NCBI GenBank assembly: GCA_021229015.1
Contig: CM037781.1
Coordinates: 63,998,581-64,062,580 of the forward strand
DNA length: 64,000 nucleotides
Origin: Solen grandis
Taxonomy: Eukaryota > Mollusca > Bivalvia > Adapedonta > Solenidae
Direction: 5' to 3'
Part shown: positions 11,655-22,899 of the stretch, one piece after another
How positions within the stretch are numbered: position 1 is the stretch's first letter
Layout: the number at the start of each line of letters is the position of its first letter
The notes under the pieces: model-generated
What the model saw: the letters and a program-made list of their open reading frames with translations, nothing else
The model's database searches: none
Told to the model about the DNA's origin: nothing
Made by a program: the position numbers and the translations under genes

Positions 11655-12060
11655 AGACTACATTTATATTAAGGTAAAAGAAAGAAAGAATTATAGTATT
11701 AAGGACAATTTATGGTAAAAGAAAGAAAAAAGAATAAAATTTTGAAAGATGTAAGAAAAAAAAGAAAGAATTGATTTTTTAAATAGAAAGAAAGAAATAA
11801 AGAAAAAAAAATGTTTTTTGAATATGCTAAAAAGAAAGAATTGAATTTATAAATAGAATGAAAGAAAGAAGGAAAAAAATTGTTTTTTGAAAAGCAAGAA
11901 AGAAAGAATTGAATTTATAAATAGAATGAAAGAAAGAAGGAAAGAAAGAAGGAAAGAAAAAAAAAATGTTGCTTGATTTTTAAATAAGTAAGAAAGAAAG
12001 GATTTTTATATGTAAAAAAGATGAAAAAAAATAGAAGGAAAAACAGATAGAAAAAAAAAG
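11655..12060. repeat. GAAA-rich minisatellite, 65-70 bp units
   Basis: Three imperfect units of AAGAAAGAATTGAATTTATA.. type, each ending with a GTTTTTTG-like phrase, start near 11755, 11830 and 11900. Between and after them lie (GAAA)n and (GGAAA)n runs. The sequence is strongly purine-rich on the plus strand. Confidence 0.7.
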
Positions 12061-12343
12061 TCTTTTTTTTCCCCATAAGTTTTAAGCATTTCGTAATGCT
12101 TACATGATGCATGTCGATCATGGTTTGTGGTTTTTGCTGGAGCATCATGTCCACGCGCATAAGCATTATCAAATTTAGCAGATCTACACAGAGAGCAGTG
12201 CCTGAAATACCCTTACTGTCCTGTTCATACCAATCATATGACTTTTGAGAGTTTTTTTTTTTTTTAAATTTTCTTGACGGAGATGCAGAGAGATTTTCAA
12301 GTTTACGTTTACTGCGGGCTTGGGCGCATCGCCCTTTAACCAT
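12061..12343 (-). pseudogene. Lysine-rich coding remnant, unrecognised
   Basis: A minus frame begins at the ATG of 12343 and gives a basic N terminus (MVKGRCAQARSKRKLENLSA), a run of lysines, then a segment with GISGTALCVDLLNL. After about residue 60 a second frame reads more like coding sequence than the first, which suggests a frameshift near 12165. The trailing part runs into the GAAA repeat and is meaningless. The layout (basic, lysine-rich start, then a G..CVDL segment) recalls the N termini of uncharacterised repeat-derived animal proteins, but I cannot name a family. Confidence 0.25.
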
Positions 12344-12516
12344 GAAAAAAGCAACATAAGTTTGCTTAGATTACTAATGATGTAAACAAACATTAAATTT
12401 TTAACACAGACTGTCAAATACAAACAAAACACGGTTTATAAAGATGCATATTCGAGTAATTGTCATTTCTTATTTGCAATTTACTCAAAAAAGTCGGGGG
12501 TGACTTTCGGTACCGT

Positions 12517-12690
12517 TACTTACCTGTCAACTAGTGTCAGTTTCTGATATACACGGCATCACACCCATTCTTATCTATCGCTTATCCATTGTTTACACTT
12601 CCCTCCATGTTTTTGCACTTATGCATGAGTGAATTTGAAATCGAGGCTGACAGGTAAAACCAATGCGCTGTGATTGGTTGTTTTCTGAAT
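12517..12690 (-). promoter_or_regulatory. Possible minus-strand promoter and non-coding first exon
   Basis: Two inverted CCAAT boxes (12660-12664 and ATTGG at 12673-12677) lie 8 bp apart. About 130 bp downstream on the minus strand is a strong donor, GACAG|GTAAGTAAC, at 12524/12523. No long frame precedes the donor, so the exon would be 5' UTR. It lies about 180 bp upstream of the remnant at 12061-12343. The association is inference. Confidence 0.22.
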
Positions 12691-12699
12691 TGGTAACGC

Positions 12700-13499
12700 C
12701 TACGTCGTTCTACCAAATGCAGAATAGACGATAATCTATTTGGTAACATCAAAGCGAGAACAAACTGCTGCCGAAAATCGGCGGCGAAGTGAATTTCGCT
12801 TTGATGTTTGTAGAGAGCAAAGTTTATAAGCCGAGAGCGACTTCTTCGCTGAATCGCCCTCTAGAATGAGCTCTGAACTGATAGAGAGCTATCAATGAAA
12901 TAATTCATGCTACAGTTAAAACCAGACTATACTGCAAGTAATGTACAGTCGGATTAGGTTGTGTACTGTTTTCTGCCTTTCATCGACATTGGAATAAAAA
13001 CTTTGTTTGGTTTGATCTGGCATTTCATTGGTAAAGCAGCATGCCTTAAATCCTGATTCCAAGTTGTTCAAGAAAATTACAAGTCTTCCTGAAACAGACA
13101 CCAATATTTTGCGTGTCGGAGAACACACTAAAAATAGCACATTCTGGTGGAGTTTTTTATTTCTCCCAGCATGCAGCAGTTTCAGTTCAAGTGATATTTA
13201 TGTGTTGTTGAATGCAAGAAAAAACACATTTCAGTGCAGATTGGACCTGCATGTCTGGGCTAATTTGGAAGCACCCTAGGGCCATGGAAGTTGCTGATCA
13301 TTGGCCTTTTGAATTTAGGTCATATTTATTATGTTGAGGGGGCTTGCATGATGGTGACATGGCTATTAGTGAAAATATTCTTTTAAGAAACTTTGAAATA
13401 TAAGCATATCATACACCGAATCAGCTAAACTGATATTCAGCTTGTTCATTTCTTGAAACAGTTCTTATTTTTGGTCAGCTACAATTACCCAAGTGAAGA
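12700..13499. other. Stretch without recognised gene
   Basis: Frames of 74 and 83 codons overlap on opposite strands at 12916-13279, with no domain or splice context. I see no supported feature. Confidence 0.35.
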
Positions 13500-13685
13500 T
13501 TTATAGTTCCAGGACTGGTTGGCCCGGTGACATGATAATGTTACTGGGTGTGGTATCATGACACATGTCTACGGGTGATACTGCAGTGTGGCAGTACTTT
13601 TCTTTCTCAAGTAGACATCATCTCCAAATGACTGATATACTGTTGTTTGGACGTTAAATCCAACAGATAACCAAACAGTTTGGTC
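13500..13685 (+). repeat. SINE family 2, 5'-truncated copy
   Basis: It shares CCAGGACTGGTTGGCCCGGT, the GGTGTGGTATCATG segment, GCAGTGTGGCAG and CTCCAAATGACTGA with the full copy at 44820. The tRNA-like head is absent. Confidence 0.7.
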
Positions 13686-14226
13686 AACAGCACTGTGCAT
13701 GCTTTAAATACAGCACTGGAATCTGTGGAACATTAGAATACTCATTTCTGTTACATGTAAGTGAAATCGTAAGGTTTTATTTTACCAATATTTGCTAGAA
13801 GGGGGAAACAAGCTACTGCAAGCTTGTGGATTTTTCTAACCCCAAGCTAAAATATGTAAAGCTTGCTGTTAGCTAACACTGCATGCTAGAATTTTGTTTA
13901 ACATCTATAAATGCCACATGATCTAAAAACAAACTCCCTACAAGTTTATTTGGTAAGTAGATTGACAAATATTTTTTTCACTTTTGATTTTAGATTCAGT
14001 ATTTCATATTTTATTTGAATAACATTCATACAGATAAATAGGTAAATAATGAAATCAATAAGTATATTTCATACAAATAATGAGAGTATTGTTTACCTAT
14101 CATCACATGTGTTACTTGGTGGCAGTGGTTAAAGTAGCATAGCATGACATACCTTTTAGAGGTGTATGGACGTAAAATGTTTAAGTGCATGGTATAGTCA
14201 GATTATAATAACTTAAAGGTGTTGGT

Positions 14227-14463
14227 TTAACCCTTTCCCTCATAGAGGAAACCATGAAAAGACTATGCGAACAACATAAAACCAGATCAGCCTGCGAGTA
14301 ACTTGCAGGCTGATCAGGTTTTATGCTGTTCGCTACTCCTCAGTGGTCTGGAAATTAGGACTTTAAAATTTGGTAAGGTTTAACTGTGGTTTTCTGCAGA
14401 TCAGGCTTTATGTGGTACCTATTGAGTGCGTCAAAATGAGTTCTATATGAGGGAAAGGGTTAA
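14227..14463. mobile_element. TTAA-bounded MITE, copy 2
   Basis: The body is 14231-14459 between TTAA at 14227-14230 and 14460-14463. Ends and interior match the copy at 4663, including GCCTGCGAGTAACTTGCAGG, which forms a hairpin. Confidence 0.85.
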
Positions 14464-15302
14464 CTCGCCCTTTCGCATAAACAACTGTTTACACTGGCAG
14501 ACTGGGTGTATGAAAGTGTGTCGATATTCTAAAAATTAAGGTTATTTTCTTTAAGCAGCCCTGCATTCAGTTGCCTTAAAGTGAATCAAATGCGTTTGCA
14601 TGGGGGAAATAGTTGCGATTTTCAGTTACATAAATGTGTATGCTTGCGATAGGTGCAAAGAATTTGAATATATGTAACCATTATAAATGACTGAGATATT
14701 AGCATTTTTTCAAGGAGGGTATGATCTTGTTCAGTCGGGAGTAGTATCCCTTATATTACATATAGTGATTATGACCCATCTTTTGTGCCAGACCCCTTTG
14801 TTCTAAATAAAGCAAAGTGACAATGGAAACTTATGGAAGAATTGCTGTGGCATGGTAACATTTAACATGACATTTAAGCTTCTTCTTTCAACCTGCAAAA
14901 AGAACAGTAAAGATTTAATATTACTTTGATATTTTTAATTATTGTCATGTATATCTTAAGTGCCATTTTGATGTATTTGGAGTATTTGGAATAATATAAG
15001 GTGGCATCAGGTAAAATGGGATAATAAGAAACATACAAAATCAAAGGTGTCTATAAATAAATACTTGTAACCTTTTACTCAAAATAAAACTATTTTGACA
15101 CGTTTGCAAACAGAGCAGACCCAGATCAATGCACCTAAAGGATCTCCTGTATTTGCTCATGCAAATTGTTTCATATACAAAAAAGTACAATTTTTAATTT
15201 CAATCAATTAATATCCATCAAGTCGTTAATTTGTTTAACATGAACATTCATGAGGTAAAGGGTTAAAACATTACATGGGACATTATGGGCCTTGGGCCTT
15301 TT
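14464..15302. other. Stretch without recognised gene
   Basis: No gene seen. The segment near 15106-15260 shares phrases with 10259 and 4490-4580 and is likely a degenerate repeat. Confidence 0.35.
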
Positions 15303-17130
15303 TTTAGCTCACCAGACAACATGTGCTCAGGATGAGCTTTTAGTATCAATGAATGTCTGTCGCCCCTCCGTCCGTCGTCCACAATTAGTTTGTTTGCACT
15401 CTAGCATCTTCATTTCTTAAGCAATCATCTTCAAACTTAATGAAAATGTTTATTACAGTAATATATCAGCCAAGTTCAATTATGGCTGATATTGGCTATA
15501 AGGACAGGAGTTATGCCCCTTTTAATATTAAAAAATGCCAGATTTCACTTAGATTGCATTAGGATCTACATTTCTTTAACAATCATCTTCAAACTTTATG
15601 ACAATGTATATTACTATAATCTCTCGTCCAAGAACGATAATGGCTGATATCAGCCTGTTAGGTCAGGAGTTATGCCCCTTTTGATATTATAAAATGCCAA
15701 TATTCATTTTTATTTTACACTCTAGCATCTTCATCGCTTAAGCAATCATCTTGAAATTTTATGATAATGCTTATCACCATAATCTCTTGGCCATTTTTGA
15801 TTATGGCTAATATCGGTCTATTAGGGCAGGAGGAATGCCCTTTTATTAATCAAAGCGCTCAGTGCGCTGAGGAGACGGCAGCGGGATTAACAGGAAAAAA
15901 GTGGTGATTCTTAATTATTGATACAATAGTGGCAAAAGCCACATGACGCAAAAAACTCCACACTCTGTCCTGCAACTACTATTTGGTAGTAAGGCAAATG
16001 AATACACACCTGTTACAAAACAATCCGGAATTGGGTCATGAACCCGACTGTATGAGCTTCGGAAGTAGGTCATTCCCTAGGACCCGATTTACATACACTC
16101 TCTACTGTTACTTAAGTGTATAACTTGACAAGGTACTTGATTTTTAGATAGTTGAATGTTTGTTTCTATTTCAAAGTTAAGAAATTTCTCTGGGAGAAAC
16201 CTAACTCGATTCCATGCAAAATTACGCACAAACTACAGACATTCGAAGCACTACTTTTTTCCTTTTACAGGAGTAGATCTTCAAGTATGTAAAATGGGTT
16301 CTGTTCTGATTTATTAATTGTCACGGATATATTGTTCACGCTTAAAATGGATGTTTGCAGAGCAAAATAACATGTTTACAAACAACAGCACATAAATAGC
16401 GGTTATTATAATTATGGTTATGAATAAAAGGTCTGCGTAAAAAGATTCCATTTGTATTCTAAGTGCAGAATCGCATTGAGGGATCTGCACCAAGTGCGGA
16501 GAGGTACAGTTAAACTTTCATGGAAAATATGCAAATTAGCAAGGTCAGCGATGCCTAGTAAGCGTTTCTAGATACCAAAAATGGCAAGCTGCCGTCTAAT
16601 AAAAAAATTCTAGAGTTAAGTTTGTTTGCACTCTAGCATCTTCATTTCTTAAGCAATCATCTTCAAAACTCTATGACAATGTTTATAGCCATATTCTTTT
16701 GGCTAAGTTCGATTATGGCTGAAATCCGTCGATGAGGTCATGAGTTATGCCCCTTTTGATATTAAAAAAAAAAAGTCATATTTCACTTTATTTGCACTCT
16801 AACATCTTCATTTCCGAAGTAGTCATCTTCAAACTTTAGAACAATATTCATAGCCATATTCATTCAGCCAAGTTTGATTTTGGCTGATATGGTTAATAAG
16901 GTTAGGAGTTATGCTTCTTTTAATGTTTAAATTTATGTGTTTAAAGCCATAATTTTTGAGTCAAGTTTGACTTCAAATTTTGACCACAGGTACTGTTTTG
17001 TACGGGAATTATAATGATCTCATGGTTTATGTATTCAGTACAAACTATGCTATATTTTGGTAACTTGTACAGGCAGTGAAGACGTTTTTCTCAGTGTGAG
17101 CATCTTTAGGGCCATCTTGACCTCTTTTTA
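15303..17130 (+). repeat. AGCTCACC-type element split by an insertion
   Basis: The left end is AGCTCACCAGACAACATGTG near 15305. The right end near 17090-17130 has CTCAGTGTGAGCATCTTTAG and a GGGCCATCTTG tail. Units of about 165 bp (TTGCACTCTAGCATCTTCAT type) start near 15393, 15560, 15720, 16622 and 16793. The array is broken between 15843 and 16602 by an unrelated insertion. Confidence 0.65.
15843..16602. mobile_element. Insertion of about 760 bp with inverted ends
   Basis: The left part has TTATTA followed, after 25 bp, by GACGGCAGC (15874-15882). The right end reads GCTGCCGTCTAATAA (16588-16602), the inverse of GACGGCAGC plus TTATTA. The left end therefore looks like the right-end sequence with an extra 25 bp, including the palindrome AGCGCTCAGTGCGCT. 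No ORF with a domain is present. The class is not determined. Confidence 0.5.
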
Positions 17131-17450
17131 TTTTTGATCTGCTATAACTTCTATGTCTTTCATTGGATTGCTTCAATATTTGGACATAGTTTCTTAAGTG
17201 GATGAACCTCTTCATTATGCAGTTGACCTTGTGACCTTTGACTACTTTTGATGAAAAAAGCGGCATCTGGACAGGTTTACCTTTTGGTTAAACAGCTATA
17301 ACTTCCATATGGTTGAAATTGGTGGATGGACCTCTTATTATGCAGTTGACCTTGACCTTTGACCTATTCGGATTAAGAAAAAGCCCCGCAAAAACCCGTC
17401 CTTAATAGCATCAAGTCTTGTCTGAGAATACAAAGGGTTGCACTCTTGTT
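17130..17450 (+). repeat. Repeat units with TGACCT half-sites
   Basis: Two related units (GCTATAACTTC.. then GTTGACCTTG..CTTTGAC) follow the AGCTCACC element. The second contains three TGACCT half-sites (17347-17352, 17353-17358, 17360-17365). Similar text occurs near 27250-27275. It is probably the decayed body of another array-type repeat. Confidence 0.45.
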
Positions 17451-18073
17451 ATATTTTTAATACATCGTTTCAACATACAACTATCTGTCAGAATTGATAA
17501 GGATAAATGTTAGACTGCACGAAACATTTTTATGCAAGCTTGCTTACTGCAGGTGGATGGCTATACCAGCATGCCCATTCATTTGGAATCTTCTTAGAAT
17601 TGCAGTCAGCTTGATATTGCTATATAACTGAAAAACTGTCACAGAGGACGATGAAAACTCAAAAAACAACAATTTAATATGTTGATGGAAAACCCATATT
17701 GATTAATGAGGCTGGCTCAAAGTGTTAATCCTGATTAGTGATGATAAAATTACAATCATTCTTATAAACGCTCACCATAAATGTCATCTTTACAGTTATT
17801 AATTTTTTGATTTTGATTACCTGGTTTCATTCCAATGATGTTTTTTTTTCTTGGTATATTTTCAGAAAACATTTAAGGTAAAACATCCATAATCATCATA
17901 GTCCTTCAAATGCTTAAAAAGACTCAGTGCAGATACAAGCATCTATTGACTTGGAGTTACAGGCTCTTTGACTCAAAGTGTATAAAGGCTTGCATTTACT
18001 GTAGAATTTCCATAATATCTTGATGGACCGTGATCACAATTAAATGCTGAATGGATTACCTTAAGTTGCATTT

Positions 18074-18360
18074 TTTAGCTCACATGCTCAAGGTGGCTTT
18101 TGTGATGGCCTTTGTCCAGCGTCCGTCGTGCGTTGTGTGACGTGCGTCTTCAACAATTTGGCTTGTTAACACTCTAGAGGCCATATTTTTGGCCAATCTT
18201 TATGAAACTTGGTCAGAATGTTTGTCTCATAAAATCTTGGACAAATTTGAAATTGGGTTATGTGGGGTCAAAACCTAAGGTCATGAGGTCAATCTTTGAA
18301 AACCTTGTTAACACTTTGAGGGCCACATTTTTTGCCAATCTTCAGGTTTTACAAAGATTG
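18074..18360 (+). repeat. AGCTCACC-type element, truncated
   Basis: The left end AGCTCACATGCTCAAGGTGG is followed by a GTCCGTCGTGCG tract and units with GGCCATATTTTTGGCCAATC-like text. The right end is not recognisable. Confidence 0.55.
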
Positions 18361-18887
18361 GCAAAAAATTTCATTGCTTTAATGAATGGTTCAATCATCA
18401 ATATTAGCCAACAAAATACAATCATTTGTGGGTGGTAGACTTATGACAGAAAGTTGTTGGTTTGAATCCTTTTGGGGGTCAAGGATTTTTATGAACTTCT
18501 CAAAGTACTGGTCCAACCAGGAACTATTGGGAGGGATAAATTTAAATTATAAGAATTTGTTTCTCAGTCAGAGTAAAATAATGAGCTTAAACTAACTGAC
18601 CTGTCTTCCCGCTGTAGCATAATTCATGGCTGACTTTATTCAGTAATTCTTCGAATGATCAGGAAAGACTTTAGTGTTCTGATTTTATATTATTTCCTGC
18701 CATAAAATACAAAATGAGGGAATTTAGTATTATTAGCATATTTCCATTATAATTCAAGCAGTGTTATGGTTCTTCTTCAAACGTTTGTTAGAACAAGGCT
18801 ACACTACTTTAATATGGTATCCAAATCAGTGAAATACTTGATTGTTACTTTGCATGCCTTTCACCTTTTAACAATATGAGTGAGGTA

Positions 18888-19780
18888 CAGTCGAAACTGT
18901 CCACAGTGACCTTCTTTGGGAAAAAGCAAAAAATGTCACTACATAAACAATTTGTATTCGAAGTGATCAAGCCATGTATAAAAACGATGCCTCATTATTC
19001 TACATTTATTTAAACCATAAGATCATCCAGGATTATATGTAAAGAACAAGAAACAAACACAAGCATATTCATTTTGAAATATTAAAAAATGAATTTTTAA
19101 AAAGTAAACATTTTAATATGCTTTTCAAATATTAAAAATGTATCTTAAAAAGTTTGCAGTTTAAATAGGTCTGGTTTAGGCAAGTCTTGTGATAAAAAGG
19201 CATGCATGAATTGATGGTAAAATGTTTTTTAAAATACATATATACACAGGATCTTTGAACCGTTCGTATGTCACAGTCATTGACATGTTCATGTCCAGTA
19301 AAGTGTCAGGGCGTCGTTTTGATTCCATCTGTACGTTGTCTTCAAGATCTTTCAACACTTCTCTTTTTCGCTTCCATAGGGTCTGAAAATTTTCTGAGTT
19401 CTTTCCAACCCAAACTGTTTGGCAACTTTATAAGCAGGGGATCCTTTTTTCCATAAACTCAATTGCCTTTAGTTTGTCTTCCAGCGATAAATATTTTTGT
19501 TTAGATGTCATGTTTCCCCACAATGCAATGCGTGATCAGTGACTTGGTAACTGTTACTATCCAAATCGATATGACCCTTGGAAGGGGTGGTCAAAATGTC
19601 GCTGTATAGGTCTCGATTAATGTTTTGGGAGTATAAAAAATTTGGGTCGTTGTTCGGATTTCACAAGGAGTCGATAAGAACATATACCCATTTATGTGTA
19701 TTTTTTATTGGAAGGAAATTTTATAGTCATTCTAGATAGACCGCTGCTATTAACAGACTGTCGCTAACCAGTCTCAACTG
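18888..19780. mobile_element. Tigger/pogo element with transposase remnant
   Basis: Inverted ends CAGTCGAAACTGTCC and, from the right, CAGTTGAGACTGG are flanked by TA (18886-18887 and 19781-19782). The 893-bp element holds a broken CENP-B-type helix-turn-helix coding region on the minus strand, which supports the Tigger/pogo assignment for the whole CAGT/TA set in this window. Confidence 0.75.
19180..19511 (-). pseudogene. Tigger/pogo-type transposase N terminus, frameshifted
   Basis: A minus-strand frame starts at the ATG of 19511 and reads MTSKQKYLSLEDKLKAIEFM. It is followed in the next frame by an AKQFGLERTQ segment and in a third by KRKREVLKDLEDN. LSLEDKLKAIE..AKQFGL is the pattern of the CENP-B N-terminal helix-turn-helix that binds transposon ends in Tigger/pogo transposases. 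At least two frameshifts are seen, one at an A-run near 19446 and one near 19395. The rest of the DNA-binding region and the whole catalytic DDE domain are absent. The remnant lies inside a TIR element and cannot make a working protein. Confidence 0.6.
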
Positions 19781-19782
19781 TA

Positions 19783-20315
19783 CTTCAGATATGGCAGTAT
19801 TGTCATATAGATACTGAGAACGCCAGTGTATCATAAATTTGGCAGTATTTTAATTACTTTTGACATTTTGTTGAGGATTAAGATATAGATTAATATGCAA
19901 CTGTGCTATCAGATTCAGCTGAAAGAAATTTTATAATAAGTTCTCTCCAAACCCTGTCTGATAGTCACATATATGTTTATTCCTTTTCTTTCTATGCATT
20001 GGTGTTTATCTTCATATGATACAAAATGTCTCACTTTATTGTCATACAAAACTTGGGGATGAGCAGAACATTAATTGCAAATGAAGTTACTTGTTATTGT
20101 AAATTTATCTGAAATACAACTGGTAAACAGAGTTGTTGAGTTGTTAATTGTAAAATGTGTGGCTTGCGTGAATGACACAAACCTGTTATCAACATTAATA
20201 CAGAAGTAATTGAATGTATTTGAATAGCAGGATTCATGATTTAATAAAAAATGATTTGTAGCTAGAACATTTACTTGTTGTGAATCAACACCTCAACGTG
20301 TGCAATTAGATTGAT
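19783..20315. other. Stretch without recognised gene
   Basis: AT-rich, no feature seen. Confidence 0.4.
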
Positions 20316-20423
20316 TTTAAGCTCACCTGGGCAGATCGTGCTAGGAGTATTGAATGTCCATCGCACATTCATCATCTGTTGTTCATCCCTTGCCTGTCCA
20401 TCATCCATAATTTGTTTACACTC
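20316..20423 (+). repeat. AGCTCACC-type element, left end only
   Basis: AAGCTCACCTGGGCAGATCG and the following TTCATCATCTGTTGTTCATC tract match the left part of this family. It is cut by the TTAA-bounded element that follows; no right half is visible beyond it. Confidence 0.45.
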
Positions 20424-20716
20424 TTAACCCTTTCGCTGCCAGGTCACCTATCATATATAAACAGGCTATTTGCCAAGGAATATCTTAGAAATTTCTTAGA
20501 AATTACAGGCTATTACTGTACTAGCATAATGTGGCTTCTCCCTTTCACTGCCAACAGGACGAGTTAACCCGTCCTACACTTGGGATGGGGTATTGCCAAC
20601 AGGACGGGTTTACCTGTTATGGAGGTTTCCACATTTGAAATCCCCCGTCTTATTGGCAACTGTGCAGTTCTCATGTGTAGGACGGGTTCTTCCATCTGTA
20701 GGCAGCAAAAGGGTAA
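20424..20716. mobile_element. TTAA-type MITE, second family
   Basis: The left end is TTAA plus CCCTTTCGCTGCC and the right end is GGCAGCAAAAGGG plus TAA, inverted with one mismatch. The ends resemble the MITE at 4663 (CCCTTT start) but the interior differs: it repeats CCAACAGGACG(A/G)G, GTTAACCCGTCC and similar phrases. Confidence 0.6.
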
Positions 20717-20729
20717 TTTCTTTAAGCAT

Positions 20730-22542
20730 GAATAATTTTTTCAGAACTCTATAATTAATATAATTATAAGCTGATCTAGGTAATTTTACTCTTTTTTTTT
20801 AAAAATTCTAAATCCCCCCCCCAAGGGCATTGGTCATTTGTCAAAATCTCCACATTATAATTGTTCGGTTGAAGACCCAGTACCATTTTGTCTGTCAAAA
20901 GTCCCGCCTGTCTGGAATGGTCTTCTGTGCCTGGGGTAAAACATTGGGCCTTGTATACTATGATGAGTAGCATTTCGTTGCTTTTGTTCATTCTTGACAG
21001 AATAATAGTGTTTTCTTGTCTTTTTTTAATTACTATGTTGTATTGAAAGATTTTGTATGAGTGTTGCAGGTCAATTTGTGTTTTGCTCACCTTTGCATAT
21101 TTTTCATAGGTGGACTACCTTGGACCTTGAAAATCTGTCACACAAATTTATTTTGGATAGAGTAATCGTGTTGTATTGATAAATGGCCTCCTCCATTGAC
21201 TTTGTTGATTTCCTGTTTCATAAAACAAGCAAAAAATTGCAATAGAATATGAATTTCCAAAGCTTGTGATCTGAGTGCATGATGCATGTTTATAATGCAC
21301 ACTGGGCCAAGCATTACAAGATATTTAATGTTTGTATTGAGTGTAAAAACAAGGATGATGGATAGAGGTATTATTTGTAATGCCTCTCATTTACGACAGA
21401 CACTAAAATTGTTTTCCTGATAGGCCGCATTTTCCCAGGTTTTTTTGTAGAAAGGAGTGTATCACATCCAGACAAGTTGATGAATAATTCAGAAGTTTTC
21501 CAGGACTTTGATTGAAGATAAATGTAAAATATGATGTTTTTATTCCGCCATTTAACTCTGTTTTGTTTGTCACCAAATGAAGTAAAATTTGCCAAAAGAG
21601 TGTTTGTTAATTACCTTTTGGATGCTTTTAATTTAAGGATAATATAATCTTGTTTGGCAGCCTGGTATCAGAGTTATTGAATATTTTGTACTTGTAGGAA
21701 TACAGGTTTGCAAATTTGAAGTTATAATAGTGTCAGAAATATGATAAAATCTTGTAAACGATTGTTCATTTAAAATCTTCATTAGGGCTGTAATTTGGCA
21801 TTCATAGTAAACATTGCGCAAAATATTTCAACATAATTTGGTCATTTTATTTTTAAAAAGGGGTATGAAGAAACTTACTCTCATTTTGCTTGCTTTTTGT
21901 GGATGTAGACATTAATGCCTCGTCATCTTTTTTTAGCACATGAAACTATGATGTATAGGGTACAAAGAGTGTAAATGTACAAAAGTGAACGGAAAATATC
22001 ATCAACTACAGTAAGTGTCGAAAATTCATTGTCTTGCATTTTTCTTGGTTCGCCATGTTTGTTTTCATCTTGTCACAATAATATTTGTGCATTAACAAAT
22101 ATTTCCCAGATTTTTGCAAGATACAAAGATTTTTATGCTCATAGCTTAAAGATTTTATTTAAATTTTCACTTAAAGACAATCAATATATATGCATTCATT
22201 GTCTTCATGATGTTAAGAGGTGGATAGTGTTCTGATTAAGTTTTTCTTGATTACTTGGTGACAAATTTGAACAAATTATTATAATTTGTATGTTTTATTG
22301 ACCTTTCACCTGGCTGTACATAATTCATGAAGTAGGCATGGACAGATTTTGTTGAAACTTTATGCAATATTCTTCATATCATTTCATTGTATTTTTAGCC
22401 CTGTACTGTCTTCGTCCTGACCTGAGGAGTGGCCTTTACTTTGAGCGCAGAATACCCGACTTGTAGTGAGCCTCAAGTTTTTCCCTTCTCATGCAGTTAC
22501 GTTTTGATCTAGGCCTGGTGTTCTCGAAAATAAAAATGGTAC
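20730..22542. other. Stretch without recognised gene
   Basis: Several frames of 60-104 codons occur on both strands, none with a domain, signal peptide, splice context or biased composition. I see no supported gene. Confidence 0.4.
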
Positions 22543-22782
22543 TTAACCCTTTCCCTCATAGAGGAAACCATGAAAAGACCTATGCGAACATCATAAAAAC
22601 CAGATCAGCCTGCGAGTAACTCACAGGTGATCAGGTTTTATGCTGTTCGCTGCTCCTCAGTGGTCTGGAAATGAGGATTTGTAATTTAATTGGGTAAGGT
22701 TTAACTGTGGTTTTCTGCAGATCAGGCTTTATATGGTACCTTTGAGTGCGTCAAAATGAGTCTATATGAGGGAAAGGGTTAA
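22543..22782. mobile_element. TTAA-bounded MITE, copy 3
   Basis: Same family as 4663 and 14227. TTAA lies at 22543-22546 and 22779-22782 with the inverted ends intact. The central palindrome has lost a few bases (CTCACAGGTGATC). Confidence 0.85.
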
Positions 22783-22899
22783 AAATTTCAAGAACATGGG
22801 GCCTGGATGTTTAAATTAACCCGTCAGTGCTGCAGGCACTTGTGACAGTTTTGTACCGGCTGACCCATGCTATCCATGCGTCGTCTGGCCGCTCTTTGT

